Source of the DNA: Chromobacterium haemolyticum DSM 19808 | GTDB taxonomy: Bacteria; Pseudomonadota; Gammaproteobacteria; Burkholderiales; Chromobacteriaceae | Length of the DNA stretch: 62,309 nt | Reading direction: 5' to 3' | Assembly: GCF_000711885.1 (NCBI RefSeq) | Contig: NZ_JONK01000030.1 | Span: forward strand, 1-62,309 | Position numbers and translations under genes: made by a program | The notes under the pieces: generated by a model | Database searches by the model: none | Told to the model about the DNA's origin: nothing | Seen by the model: the letters and a program-made list of their open reading frames with translations, nothing else | Shown: in pieces, positions 26,801 to 34,504 of the stretch | Numbering within the stretch: the stretch's first letter is position 1 | Layout: each line of letters begins with the position of its first letter

Positions 26801-28244
26801 CCAGCCGGGCGCGCAACAACGCCGGATCCATGGCGCCGTGGTATTCGCGGAATTCCTGCATCGCCACCCCGCCCAGCGGCAGCTGCGCGGTGCGGCCCAG
26901 CAGATACGCCTGCTGCAACACCGACAGCGGCGTTTCCGCCTCCGGCTGCGCCAGCGGCCGCTCCAGCGCGGCCGGGTCCGCCGCCACAGCGGTGGCCAGC
27001 GCCACGAAATCGTTGAATAGCTGCGTGACCCAGTCTTGCGGCAAGGCGTCCAGACGGATGTCCCAATTGATCAACACCCCGCCGTCCGCGCTGACGATCT
27101 GCGCGTCCAGCGCCACCTGCGGCCCTTGCGAAATCACCCAGTTCATCGCGCCGAAGGAGCGCCGCACCCGCTCCGAGAACAGCTCCCCGCCCGGTATGTC
27201 CAGCGCCGCGGTGAACACCACCGGCGCAATTTGCGGAGAACGGTGATGGCGGGACAGATCCCGCATCAGGTTGACGCCCGGATAAGCGCAATGGCCGGCG
27301 CGCTCCAGCAACTGCGCGGCCAGGCTTCGGCACAGCGCGCCCGTAGTTGGCGCCGCGTCCAAATCCACATTCAGCAACACCAGGTTGGCAAACTCCCCGA
27401 TAATGCGTTCCGCGCCCTCCAGCAACGGCGGCCGCCAGAACACCGGCACATTCAGCCGGAAGCGCCGGTCCCCGGTGGCCGCGCCCAAGGCCTGGGCGAA
27501 CAAGCCCAGCATCAGGCCGGACAGCGTCAGCCGCTGCGCCTTGGCCAAGCGCCGCAAAGCCTGGCGCTGCTCCGGCTCCAACCAGGCGCACAGGCGATGG
27601 CTGGACGCCGCGCCCGCCGGCGCCGCCCGGCGCGGCAAGGACGGAGCCGGCGCGATATTGGGCAATTGCTCCCGCCACCAATCGCGGTCCCGTTCCCGAG
27701 CCGCCTTGAGCCAGGGCTCGTCCCGCGCCCGGTCGCACCACTCAAAGAAAGACGGCGTGGGCGGCAGCTCCGCATCCGGGGATTCGTAAAACAGCGCCAA
27801 ATCCTCCATCAGCACACGGAAGCTGGACGGGTCCACGGCGATCATGTCCGCGTCCACATGCAGCCGGCTATCCCCCGCGCCAAACAAGCTGATGGAAAAA
27901 CGAACGGCTTGACCCGTTGCCAGGTCAAGCCGCTGATGTGTCCACTGCTGGCGCTTGGCTTCCAGGCGCTGCGCCAGCGCCTCGCCCTCCAGGGCGGTGA
28001 AATCCTCCATCTCCAAATGAGGCGCCTTATCCGCCGCCGCCAGCGCCTGCATGCCGTCCGCCGTTACGCAGGCGCGCAGCATCCCGTGCTCACGCCCCAG
28101 CCTGCCCAGCGCGGCCACCAAACGCGGCAGATCAATGGCTTGGCCGTCAAACTCCGCATACAAATGCGCAGAGACGCCACCCAGATCCGAATGATCGCCC
28201 CGGCCCATCCAGCAGGCCGCTTGCATTGAAGTCAGCTCTCTCAT
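23850..28244 (-). CDS. Cyclising nonribosomal peptide synthetase Cy-Cy-A-PCP (AngN/AngR-like fusion)
   Basis: 1464 residues from the ATG at 28244 ([15 protein letters not shown], the usual start of a cyclisation domain); an ATG at 28304 is an alternative. Cy1 has DMIAVDPSS (D133, D138, S141). Cy2 has DALIVDGRS (D567, D572, S575). The adenylation domain has [10 protein letters not shown] (1010-1019), the DMSVF and GGPTETTIW pockets and NGKPDR. Its pocket resembles cysteine-activating domains (D, hydrophobic, aromatic ... I, W, K). The final carrier domain reads [10 protein letters not shown]: glycine 1420 stands where the phosphopantetheine serine should be. Probable role: activate cysteine and form the thiazoline ring. 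In V. anguillarum these functions are split between AngN and AngR. Confidence 0.87.
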   Translation of the reverse strand: MRELTSMQAACWMGRGDHSDLGGVSAHLYAEFDGQAIDLPRLVAALGRLGREHGMLRACVTADGMQALAAADKAPHLEMEDFTALEGEALAQRLEAKRQQWTHQRLDLATGQAVRFSISLFGAGDSRLHVDADMIAVDPSSFRVLMEDLALFYESPDAELPPTPSFFEWCDRARDEPWLKAARERDRDWWREQLPNIAPAPSLPRRAAPAGAASSHRLCAWLEPEQRQALRRLAKAQRLTLSGLMLGLFAQALGAATGDRRFRLNVPVFWRPPLLEGAERIIGEFANLVLLNVDLDAAPTTGALCRSLAAQLLERAGHCAYPGVNLMRDLSRHHRSPQIAPVVFTAALDIPGGELFSERVRRSFGAMNWVISQGPQVALDAQIVSADGGVLINWDIRLDALPQDWVTQLFNDFVALATAVAADPAALERPLAQPEAETPLSVLQQAYLLGRTAQLPLGGVAMQEFREYHGAMDPALLRARLAEMVRRHDCLRTVIDVARLRQRVRAQPRVNLREVDLRALSPAAAQERVAAAREDYAHALFDLEHSPWELTLFLLPDGSLTVFARFDALIVDGRSIAALMLELFQGVVEPSRPATATAAEVSAEARKADALYWKNKLADCGGAPRLPWRKPLDQLGVARYERQSLTVSAERFERLSKLGNGQRFFKNTTVMALVLEVLSHWLDEGGLCVAVPVAPLPSGGFSNRSSFIAVAWQAGLDSLAERGRRLQADVMEGLQHLAFSGVDLARMLFESHGPGPALPVVVTNGLSWPAAAEGAMRQIGGLTQTPQVAMDLRFSARADGALVFDIDYARDALEPALVGAVLSALERAIEQVVDSGVFEAPAGRVLDYGHYRLNSVEAEARREDFLGRIAAHIFDPDNARVALISGQRRIRYGELGEAVSRAMAALKARGVSAGQVVAVCLPRSPEHTILTLACAFSGVVWVPIDAASPEERLRYLLDNCRPNLVVAAQPLPTEHARATPEQLLAEPAPLAARGGWQALSLSETPAYYLYTSGTTGKPKCVVLCNRATANVIGSTLEHWQVSQRDVCMSVTPLHHDMSVFDVLGSLSAGATLVLPEAGEEKDAVRWNQLVDEHGVTLWCTVPAMLEMLLSCRREGGLQSLRLVAQGGDYIKPSIIADLRAALPAARLLSLGGPTETTIWSIWHDILAEDCAKVPYGRPLPGNRYWLLNERGEHCPAGVAGRIHTAGVNLALGYLENGELTQHDFVTVRDETGQEARAFRTSDCGRYRPDGVMMFDSRVNGYIKVRGVRVSLPDIEMELIKHPALAHVLVVDVGDERQGELGIGALYVAKPGAEASAADLREHARRVLPQSHVPTRFLRVEQLPLSQNGKPDRRSARALLQAPAQVPAQNSVAPPAPAAAVAEAPAPATRHRRSVLDIYLGVLGRSYQELADELLDFSSMGLLPQHLKAIAARMRETFAVELSPGQLLRCRNVADVERLLVAGQP

Positions 28245-28312
28245 TTCACGCCCTTGAAAATTGACAAATGGATTTCTTGCATTTCTTTCATCTCCATATG
28301 GCATCTCTAAAT

Positions 28313-28331
28313 GCGAATGATTATAATTTAC
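28313..28331. promoter_or_regulatory. Fur-box-like site between synthetase and aryl carrier genes
   Basis: GCGAATGATTATAATTTAC matches 13 of 19 Fur consensus positions by eye. It lies in the 124-base gap between the divergent synthetase (start 28244) and carrier protein (start 28369), within an AT-rich patch. It could repress both. Confidence 0.55.
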
Positions 28332-28368
28332 ACCATTAGCGTGATGCAATGATCAAGGTGAAATCGTC

Positions 28369-28641
28369 ATGACGAATGAAAAACCAGCCAAACCATCGCC
28401 AACGGAAGCCACCAGCCCGCGCCAATGGCTGCATGACCGGCTGCGGCAACTGATAGCGGAAGACGGGGTACTGAACCCCACGGAAAACCTGATGTATTAC
28501 GGCCTGGATTCCCTGCGCCTGATGACGCTGGCCGCGGAGCTCAACGCCCGCGGCATCCCCGTGCGCACGGAAGAACTGAGCCGCTCCCCCACCCTGGCGG
28601 ACTGGGAAGCGCTGCTGGACGCCCGGCAAGCGGGCGCTTGA
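28369..28641 (+). CDS. Stand-alone aryl carrier protein
   Basis: A 90-residue carrier protein. The site NLMYYGLDSLRLMTLAAEL (Ser 48) matches the aryl carrier domains found at the C-terminus of isochorismatases such as EntB and AngB (consensus YGLDS plus R and M). The isochorismatase part is absent. It probably holds the activated aryl acid (2,3-dihydroxybenzoate or salicylate) for the first cyclisation domain. AAGGTG precedes the ATG. It is divergent from the synthetase across a Fur-like site. The aryl-AMP ligase that would load it is not in the window. Confidence 0.85.
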   Translation: MTNEKPAKPSPTEATSPRQWLHDRLRQLIAEDGVLNPTENLMYYGLDSLRLMTLAAELNARGIPVRTEELSRSPTLADWEALLDARQAGA

Positions 28642-28676
28642 AGAGTGGCTGCGGCCGGCACGCAGAACCGGCCCTT

Positions 28677-28818
28677 AGAACCTGTTTACGACCTGCTGCG
28701 CTGCGGCGATACCGCGTTGAAAACGGCTTCGAAATGCTCATGTACCACTAGTACATTCCGCTTCCTCAGCCATTTTCGCCTTGTCTCGCCCTTGCTCGCG
28801 AGATCGTAAACACGCTCT
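28677..28818. repeat. 142-bp dispersed intergenic repeat, copy 2
   Basis: Same orientation and length as copy 1 (4722-4863). It starts AGAACCTGTTTACGACCT and ends AGATCGTAAACACGCTCT. The internal segment CGAAATGCTCATGTACCA is identical to copy 1. It lies 35 bases after the aryl carrier gene. Confidence 0.75.
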
Positions 28819-28912
28819 AAGAACCACTAACAGAACCCCTAAAACAGACAAAACCGGGCGCCAACCCACGCCCAGTCAACAAGGAAAAACACCCGGTAAT
28901 ACCCACCCACTG

Positions 28913-29065
28913 AGGATCTATTCACGATCTTGCGAGCTAAGACGAGACAAGGCGAGAACAGCTGAGAAAGCGGAATGCGCACAGGGTGCATGAGCATTTC
29001 GAAGGTGTTCTCAACGCTCTGTCTAAACTATCCCGTCGACGCGCAGCGGATCGTGAGCAGGTTCT
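28913..29065. repeat. 153-bp dispersed intergenic repeat, copy 3 (inverted)
   Basis: The reverse complement begins AGAACCTGCTCACGATCC and contains CGAAATGCTCATG and GCATTCCGCTTTCTCAGC, as in copy 1. It faces copy 2, only 94 bases away, so the pair forms a large inverted repeat between the carrier protein and histidine decarboxylase genes. It is about 11 bases longer than copies 1 and 2. Confidence 0.7.
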
Positions 29066-29086
29066 GAGAAACCACGGAGCTATCCC

Positions 29087-30250
29087 ATGTCGCTGTCTTC
29101 TCTAGACCAAAACCGTATCGAATCTTTTTGGCAGTACTGCTTGCAGCATCAATATTTCAATCTTGCTTACCCGGAATCGGCCGACTTCGACTACACCCCC
29201 TTGCACCGCTTCCTGCGCTTCTCCATCAACAACTGCGGCGACTGGAACGAAAGCAGCAACTACCTGCTGAACTCCTTCGACTTCGAACGCGAAGTCATGC
29301 ACTTCTTCGCCGAACTGTTCCACATCCCCTTTGACGAAAGCTGGGGCTACGTGACCAACGGCGGCACCGAAGGCAATATGTTTGGCTGCTACCTCGCCCG
29401 AGAACTGTTCCCGGACGCCACCCTGTACTACTCCAAGGACAGCCACTACTCCGTGGCCAAGATCATCAAGCTGCTGCGCATCAAATCCCGCGCGGTGGAC
29501 TCCCTGCCCAGCGGCGAAATCGACTACGACGACCTGGTGGCCAAAATCCAGCAAGACCAGGAACGCCACCCCATCGTCTTCGTCAACGTGGGCACCACCA
29601 TGAAAGGCGCCGTGGACGACATCGGCATCATCCAGGACAAACTGGCTAAGGCCGGCATCCCGCGGCAGGACTACTACCTGCACGCGGACGCCGCGCTCAG
29701 CGGCATGATCCTGCCCTTTGTCGACGCCCCGCAGCCCTATTCCTTCGCCGACGGTATCGACTCCATCAGCGTGTCCGGCCACAAGATGATAGGTTCGCCC
29801 ATGCCATGCGGCATCGTGCTGGCCAAACGCAGCAATGTGTCGCGCATCTCCGTGGAAATCGACTACATCTCCGCCAAAGACCAGACCATCAGCGGCTCCC
29901 GCAACGGCCACACCCCCATGATGCTGTGGGCGGCCATCAAGAGCCGGCCGCTGGCGGAATGGCGTCGCAAAGTGCGCCACTGCCTGGACATGGCCCAATA
30001 CGCGATAGACCGCTTCCAGGCCGCCGGCATCCAGGCCTGGCGCTGCCAGAATTCCATCACCGTGGTTTTCCCCAGCCCGTCCGAACCGGTGTGCAACAAA
30101 CACGGCCTGGCCCGATCCGGCGGCGCGGCCCACCTGATCACCACGCCCCACCACCACGACAGCCAGCGGCTGGACCGCCTGATTGACGACATCATCCAGG
30201 ACCTGGGCGCCGTAACGGTTCCGGCCGGCGCCGCCATGAGCGCGGCTTAG
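29087..30250 (+). CDS. Pyridoxal-phosphate histidine decarboxylase (AngH/BasG-like)
   Basis: A 387-residue group II decarboxylase. The cofactor site is seen in GGTEGNMFG (92-100), [10 protein letters not shown] (His 120, ring stacking), HADAALSG (Asp 201) and [15 protein letters not shown] (Lys 233, the Schiff base). Length and the motif set match the histidine decarboxylases of the anguibactin and acinetobactin loci. Histamine made here would be hydroxylated by the monooxygenase and coupled to the thiazoline intermediate. It stands apart from the rest of the biosynthetic genes behind two inverted repeats, so it may have its own promoter. A GGAG lies just upstream. Confidence 0.9.
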   Translation: MSLSSLDQNRIESFWQYCLQHQYFNLAYPESADFDYTPLHRFLRFSINNCGDWNESSNYLLNSFDFEREVMHFFAELFHIPFDESWGYVTNGGTEGNMFGCYLARELFPDATLYYSKDSHYSVAKIIKLLRIKSRAVDSLPSGEIDYDDLVAKIQQDQERHPIVFVNVGTTMKGAVDDIGIIQDKLAKAGIPRQDYYLHADAALSGMILPFVDAPQPYSFADGIDSISVSGHKMIGSPMPCGIVLAKRSNVSRISVEIDYISAKDQTISGSRNGHTPMMLWAAIKSRPLAEWRRKVRHCLDMAQYAIDRFQAAGIQAWRCQNSITVVFPSPSEPVCNKHGLARSGGAAHLITTPHHHDSQRLDRLIDDIIQDLGAVTVPAGAAMSAA

Positions 30251-30290
30251 AGCCGGCTTAGATCCGCCACCTTGTGGCAATGCCACGTAA

Positions 30291-30315
30291 AAAGCCGCCC
30301 GGAAAGGGCGGCTTT
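30291..30315. terminator. Terminator hairpin after histidine decarboxylase
   Basis: AAAGCCGCCC (30291-30300) pairs with GGGCGGCTTT (30306-30315), a 10-bp stem with a 5-base loop and A/T tails on both sides. It lies between the convergent decarboxylase (ends 30250) and secreted protein gene (ends 30370). Confidence 0.82.
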
Positions 30316-30369
30316 CTGCTGTAACGCCTCCGTCGTATCGCCGACGCGAGGCAGACTTTGAACAGGTGC

Positions 30370-31065
30370 TTACTCCGCCTCCAACAACACCGCCTCCACC
30401 CCCTGCGGACACGCCACACGTCCCGCGGGCGATGAGGAAAGATCAGCCAGCCTCAACCGGCATTCCCCCTTTGCGTCACTGACGCAGCTGGCTCCCGTAG
30501 CAGCCGGCGCCAGCTTGCAAGCCGCCCCCGGACCAGCTGGCATGCGGATCACCACCCGCTGCAAGCTCGGCGCCAGCCGCGCCACCCACCAGCCCGCCTC
30601 CCGCATTGCCGCCTGATACTGTCGCCGCCCCTGCTCCAATTGCGACACCGACACACCATCAACGCCGTGCCGCTTGAGGCGAACCTCTACCCCAAGCTGC
30701 AAGCCCGCCTTGGCCGGCACCGTAATCCGCACGGGGGGATTCTCGTGATACAAAGCCGCGCTGATAGGTATGGCTGCCGAGCCAAAACGGTCCAAACGCA
30801 TGCTGATGGGCGCGGCTGCCGTTCTAATCTCCAGCGTACTGCCCTCCAAGGGCAAAGCACGCTCCAATGGAGACAAACGCAGACGAAACGCCAGGGCCGG
30901 ATACGTTTGCGGATTGACCTTGAACAGGTATTTGAGATTCACCCCGTCGGCGATGCGCCGATAGTCCAACTCGTAGACATGTTGGCCCTGAACGGCTGGC
31001 GACAAACCCAGGCCAACAACCGTCAGGTATGCCCACCGGCAGAAACACTTCAGGGACTGAGCCAT
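30370..31065 (-). CDS. Secreted protein of unknown function
   Basis: 231 residues from the ATG at 31065. A Sec-type signal is likely (MAQSLKCFCRWAYLTVVGLG, cleavage near VQGQ). The mature part is beta-rich (YELDYRRIADGVNLKYLFKV, LEGSTLEIRTAAAPISMRLD, PPVRITVPAKAGLQLGVEVR). It ends in a small cysteine-containing domain with four cysteines (ACKL, SCVS, ECRL, ACPQ). I do not recognise the family. It overlaps the S49 protease gene by 16 bases and is last in an operon with a protease pair, carrier protein and acyltransferase. It may be the exported partner or substrate of that system. Confidence 0.65.
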   Translation of the reverse strand: MAQSLKCFCRWAYLTVVGLGLSPAVQGQHVYELDYRRIADGVNLKYLFKVNPQTYPALAFRLRLSPLERALPLEGSTLEIRTAAAPISMRLDRFGSAAIPISAALYHENPPVRITVPAKAGLQLGVEVRLKRHGVDGVSVSQLEQGRRQYQAAMREAGWWVARLAPSLQRVVIRMPAGPGAACKLAPAATGASCVSDAKGECRLRLADLSSSPAGRVACPQGVEAVLLEAE

Positions 31066-31820
31066 CGTTTGCCCATCCGGAACAAACCATCGAGAAAAGG
31101 CCACGTCACAGCGGACACGACGGAAGCGGGCTCCACAAAACGCAGCAAAGGCGCGCCATGCCCCGCCAAACGTCCGCATTCCGCCACCGCGGAATAAAAT
31201 CCGCCCACCACGTCGGCCAGCCCCAAAGCAGCGGCCTCCGTGCCATTGACCACCTGCCCGGCAGCCAAACGCTCTAACCCTTCTGGACTCAAGGCCGGCC
31301 GGCACTGCAGGATGGTCGCCATGAACTGCCGCCCGTTTTTCTGCACCAGCTCATGCAAGGTCTGCTCCGCCTCAGGCGCCAGATCGGAACAATGGCTGAA
31401 CATATCTTTCAAGGCATTGCTGGCATAAGCGGTGTAGCGCAAGCCAAGCTTCGACAACAGCGCGGACGGGGACAATAAGCGCACAATCGCCCCCGCACCG
31501 CCCAAAGTGGCGCTGGGTGTGACCACGACCCGGTCCGCCGCCAGCGCGATCAACAAGCCCGCCGACAAGGCCGTCTCCATCACCAGGGCGACAATAGGCA
31601 AACCCAACTCCTCGCGGCATAGCTTTACCGCTTCGATAATGGCTTCCGCGCTGCCGGCTGCGCCCCCATTAGAAGAGACGCGCAGCAATACCGCGCAAGC
31701 CGCCGGCTTCCGTCCCGGCAGTTCTCGTAGCCGCATGGCAAACTCCAGAGCGCAAGCCTCGGTGATAGGCCCGGCAATGGAGAAAACATAAATACAAGAC
31801 GGTCGACGCGGCCATATCAC
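31050..31820 (-). CDS. S49 (SppA-like) serine protease
   Basis: 256 residues from a GTG at 31820 that overlaps the CPBP gene stop as GTGA and has GGAG eight bases upstream. The fold is ClpP/SppA-like: FSIAGPIT strand, RVSSNGGAAGSAEAI, then TALSAGLLIALAADRVVVTP with the nucleophile serine (residue 86) and PSATLGGAGAIV. The general-base lysine of the S49 Ser-Lys dyad is probably in NALKDMF (Lys 138). It has no transmembrane anchor or signal peptide, unlike SppA itself, so it may be cytosolic or act at the membrane with the CPBP protease next door. Substrate unknown. Confidence 0.78.
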   Translation of the reverse strand: MIWPRRPSCIYVFSIAGPITEACALEFAMRLRELPGRKPAACAVLLRVSSNGGAAGSAEAIIEAVKLCREELGLPIVALVMETALSAGLLIALAADRVVVTPSATLGGAGAIVRLLSPSALLSKLGLRYTAYASNALKDMFSHCSDLAPEAEQTLHELVQKNGRQFMATILQCRPALSPEGLERLAAGQVVNGTEAAALGLADVVGGFYSAVAECGRLAGHGAPLLRFVEPASVVSAVTWPFLDGLFRMGKRWLSP

Positions 31821-32611
31821 GGCATGATCTCCATCCGAACCATCGGAAACGCCAATACGGTTCCAATGCACATATCTGTTGTTACATGAGCGATAAAGGC
31901 GGCGGCCAATCCCCCGCTCCAGGCTCTAAGCCCTCCCAAGGCCAAGCCGTACAACAAGGTCAAGCCAACGCCTGCCAAGCCATTTGGCACGCCACCGGCG
32001 TAATGCGCGGCAGAGAAAGCCATCGCCTGAACCGTCAGAACGATAGGCAAGGACAAACCCGCTTCAATCAAACTGCTTTGTACCATGCCGCGATAAATGA
32101 CTTCTTCCATCCAGCTGTTCAACAACGCAAACCCCAGAATCACCGCCAGCAAAGCCGTAGCCGGCCAAGCCGGCATCAAACCTGCCTGCACCCGCAAATC
32201 CGGAGCGAACCCACGCATCCACAGCAGCAAAACACCGCTACCAATCAAGCCCACCAGCATACCCAGCACGGCATGACACACCCTCACGCGCCCCATGCGC
32301 ATGGCTTCCAGCAAGAGCGGCCGGTTCCAGCGCCAAAACATCAGAGACGTGGCTAAGATAGGCAACAGCATGATCAGCGGCCAGGTTTGCCACCCCGGCA
32401 GCAGCATGCGATTGAGCAAGTACGCCGACACCAACAGACTGACCATCCGCGCCAAGGGCTCGGCATGAGACCATGAACGCCAGACACACCAGGCAGCCAG
32501 CAACGCAGGGCCCCATAACACCGCTCCACTGCTCAACTGCGCCCCTGCCAGCGCGGCTATCACACCAAGCAGCGCAGCGCTCTCGCGGCTGCGTAGCAAC
32601 GGCATACGCAT
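31817..32611 (-). CDS. CPBP-family intramembrane metalloprotease
   Basis: A 264-residue polytopic membrane protein with about seven or eight hydrophobic helices. The CPBP (Abi) protease motifs are intact: EEVIYRG (Glu 169-170), FSAAH (His 203) and HVTTD (His 242, Asp 246). Members cleave within the membrane, for example prenylated proteins or bacteriocin-type peptides, and some give self-immunity to peptides. The ATG at 32611 has AGGAA upstream. It lies between a carrier protein gene and an S49 protease gene in one apparent operon. Confidence 0.85.
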   Translation of the reverse strand: MRMPLLRSRESAALLGVIAALAGAQLSSGAVLWGPALLAAWCVWRSWSHAEPLARMVSLLVSAYLLNRMLLPGWQTWPLIMLLPILATSLMFWRWNRPLLLEAMRMGRVRVCHAVLGMLVGLIGSGVLLLWMRGFAPDLRVQAGLMPAWPATALLAVILGFALLNSWMEEVIYRGMVQSSLIEAGLSLPIVLTVQAMAFSAAHYAGGVPNGLAGVGLTLLYGLALGGLRAWSGGLAAAFIAHVTTDMCIGTVLAFPMVRMEIMP

Positions 32612-32671
32612 ATCAAGCGTTCCTCAAGATTAGGCCTGGCTTGATTATGAAAGAGGCATGGACACCCTGAC

Positions 32672-32920
32672 TCACCCCGCTGTCGCGCTTTCCGCAAGCT
32701 TGCGCTGCAAAAGCGCCTCAAAATCCAGCAAAGTGTGCAATTGACCGGCTTCCTCATCGGAAATCTCCACCTGAAACGCTTTTTCCAACTCAAACAACAC
32801 ATCGGACAAAGACAGGGAATCCAACCCCAAGGTCTCCACATCCGCGGCCTCAAGAATGGCCTCCACCGGCAAATCCGCAGCCTCTGCCAAAATGGCCGCC
32901 ACTTTTTCACGCAGTTCCAT
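32672..32920 (-). CDS. Acyl carrier protein, dedicated
   Basis: An 82-residue carrier protein starting MELREKVAAI. The phosphopantetheine site is LGLDSLSLSD (Ser 35) and acidic helices follow, as in AcpP-like proteins. It overlaps the end of the acyltransferase gene by 14 bases, so the two are coupled. It is not near fatty acid synthesis genes, which suggests it serves the neighbouring acyltransferase. No ketosynthase or ligase is adjacent, so its acyl group would come from general metabolism. Confidence 0.88.
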   Translation of the reverse strand: MELREKVAAILAEAADLPVEAILEAADVETLGLDSLSLSDVLFELEKAFQVEISDEEAGQLHTLLDFEALLQRKLAESATAG

Positions 32921-33932
32921 ATTCGCCTCCATCAGAAAGAGCCTGCTCAATCTCCTGCGCCAAGCGCCAACGTTCCGCTACCGCATGCCAAGCCGTGTAT
33001 TGCTCGGGATAACGAGCAATCAATGCGCCTATCGCGCCATCAATGCGGCAGGCCAGCTCCGCCAGCTCCTCACCTGAAGACTGGCTCGGCACGGAAAGAC
33101 GCAAATGGCTGGCGGTACGAAACACGCCTCCCTCTCTCACTACGCTGAGCACAACCAAGTCCACCTCCAGCCTCTTGGCGATCTCCAGAATGCTCAATGG
33201 AAACATCGCGGCTTTGCCGCAGAGCCGAGACCCCACCATGCGCACCGTTTCCGTTGGCATGCTGTCCACCCTCATCGCCACGGAATAACCTTGACGCACC
33301 GCCCTGGCTATCTGCCTTGCCACCAATGGCTGGTCAGCGGCAATCCCTTCTATTTTTTGCCCGGTCATGGTGGATAAAAATGGATAAAAGCCAATATCCT
33401 GCAGGGGCTCCAAAGCGCAGCGTGGCTGCACCACCGCAATTTTCCTGGCATTGGCATATTGCTGCTTCACTGGCACCAGCATGCCAAAATAGTGCAACGC
33501 GAATGAAACAAGCAGATAAATAACCGGCTTTTCCGGAGCAGAGCCCTTTGGCACCTGGATATCCACATGCGTATGCTTTCGACCCCAACGCAATAATTGA
33601 TCTCTGGGCAGCCGGCAGAGAGTGGAAAAAGTAAGAGTGTTCCTAGCGTGATTAATCTGTATTTTCCAATAGACCTGCCAGCTCCGAAAATACGATACGC
33701 TCATCACATGGGAAATGGCAGACAGCGTCAAACTCGCTTTACCTGTATTCCTTAAAGCCTTTAACGTCCATGCGGTCCCAACAAAAAAAGCCAGCACCAT
33801 TTGCATAGAATAAGGCCACTTACCACCAAGCCAGGCCCAACGAGGAATGAGGCCCATCAAATCCGAGAACTTCACGGCAACAGGCATGGCATAAGCTGGC
33901 GGCGTAGACGATACCGTGTTTAGACTCTCCAT
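32907..33932 (-). CDS. Lipid A/lysophospholipid-type acyltransferase homologue (LABLAT-like)
   Basis: 341 residues from the ATG at 33932, with GGGGGAGGG upstream. A hydrophobic segment near residues 40-60 is followed by a soluble domain resembling the LpxL/HtrB superfamily: VARQIARAVRQGYSVAMRVD, GKAAMFPLSILEIAKRLEVD and a closing YPEQYTAWHAVAERW. The expected H-x4-D/E site is not clear (ALHYFGM is the closest), so activity is uncertain. With the carrier protein it could move an acyl chain onto a small acceptor, possibly the peptide encoded upstream. It could also be a lipid-modifying enzyme unrelated to that peptide. Confidence 0.7.
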   Translation of the reverse strand: MESLNTVSSTPPAYAMPVAVKFSDLMGLIPRWAWLGGKWPYSMQMVLAFFVGTAWTLKALRNTGKASLTLSAISHVMSVSYFRSWQVYWKIQINHARNTLTFSTLCRLPRDQLLRWGRKHTHVDIQVPKGSAPEKPVIYLLVSFALHYFGMLVPVKQQYANARKIAVVQPRCALEPLQDIGFYPFLSTMTGQKIEGIAADQPLVARQIARAVRQGYSVAMRVDSMPTETVRMVGSRLCGKAAMFPLSILEIAKRLEVDLVVLSVVREGGVFRTASHLRLSVPSQSSGEELAELACRIDGAIGALIARYPEQYTAWHAVAERWRLAQEIEQALSDGGEYGTA

Positions 33933-33976
33933 TACCCTCCCCCAAAGCCCAAAAATGCCAGATAAAGTGAGCCCTT

Positions 33977-34117
33977 ATAGCCTGTTTACCACCACATGAG
34001 CCAAGACGAGACAAGATGAAACCGCTGAGAACGCGGGGTACATATAATGCACATAAGCGTTTCAAAGGGATTTTCAACGCTGTATCGCCCACGCACAGTA
34101 GATCGTAAAAAGCTCTT
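33977..34117. repeat. ~141-bp dispersed intergenic repeat, copy 4 (degenerate, inverted)
   Basis: AGCCTGTTTAC at the left and AGATCGTAAAAAGCTCTT at the right match the ends of copies 1-3. The internal AAGACGAGACAAG and ATTTTCAACGCTGTAT follow the copy 3 orientation. It has more differences than the other copies. It lies between the acyltransferase gene and the 45-residue peptide gene. Confidence 0.65.
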
Positions 34118-34148
34118 ACCAGCAGGGCTCACTTTATTTACCTCATGA

Positions 34149-34286
34149 CTAGTTGGCAATAATCAAGCATGTTGCAGAGGACTGAACCGGAGTAACGGCG
34201 GACTTGGTCACCAGAACTACTTTCCCGCCAATCAACACCTTTACAACCGGAGGTTTAACCGGGCTAGCTGGTTTGTTTAATGGCAT
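34149..34286 (-). CDS. 45-residue peptide, possible modified-peptide precursor
   Basis: A short frame from the ATG at 34286 to a TAG at 34151, with a good ribosome site (GGAG seven bases before the ATG). The peptide starts MPLNKPASPVKPPVVKVLIG and ends with TCLIIAN. It is rich in Pro, Val and Lys in the first half and has one cysteine near the C-terminus. It lies on the same strand and directly upstream of the acyltransferase-carrier protein-protease operon, with one repeat in between. I recognise no family. The size, strong ribosome site and company suggest a precursor peptide for modification and proteolysis, which is inference. Confidence 0.5.
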   Translation of the reverse strand: MPLNKPASPVKPPVVKVLIGGKVVLVTKSAVTPVQSSATCLIIAN

Positions 34287-34375
34287 GAGTGCTCTCCAAA
34301 TAAAATAGTGTTGAAATCAACAAGCCTGCTAGCAGCGCAGGCAATTAGCACTCTGCTCGCGCATTCCTCTAAGTG

Positions 34376-34504
34376 TCAATTCAACATCTCCCTCTCAGCC
34401 CTCCACATCGGGCAGGCAGAAATACAACCACCCACATTATTAGAAAAACTCATCCCCAAATAAAATTCCATAATTTCAACTAAAACCAAAAATACCAAAG
34501 TCAT
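34376..34504 (-). CDS. Possible 42-residue small protein (low confidence)
   Basis: An open frame starts at an ATG at 34504 with a hydrophobic start (MTLVFLVLVEIMEFYLGM). It continues through GGCISACP with two cysteines and ends at 34376. Internal starts at 34471 and 34453 exist; the last has GGGG just upstream. There is no good ribosome site for the longest form and the region is AT-rich. It may be a small membrane peptide, part of the cluster next to it, or chance. Confidence 0.25.
   Translation of the reverse strand: MTLVFLVLVEIMEFYLGMSFSNNVGGCISACPMWRAEREMLN

Noticed and set aside
28677-29065. Facing repeat pair as a composite transposon ends
   Set aside because: Only 94 bases lie between them, with no transposase. 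They belong to the dispersed repeat family.
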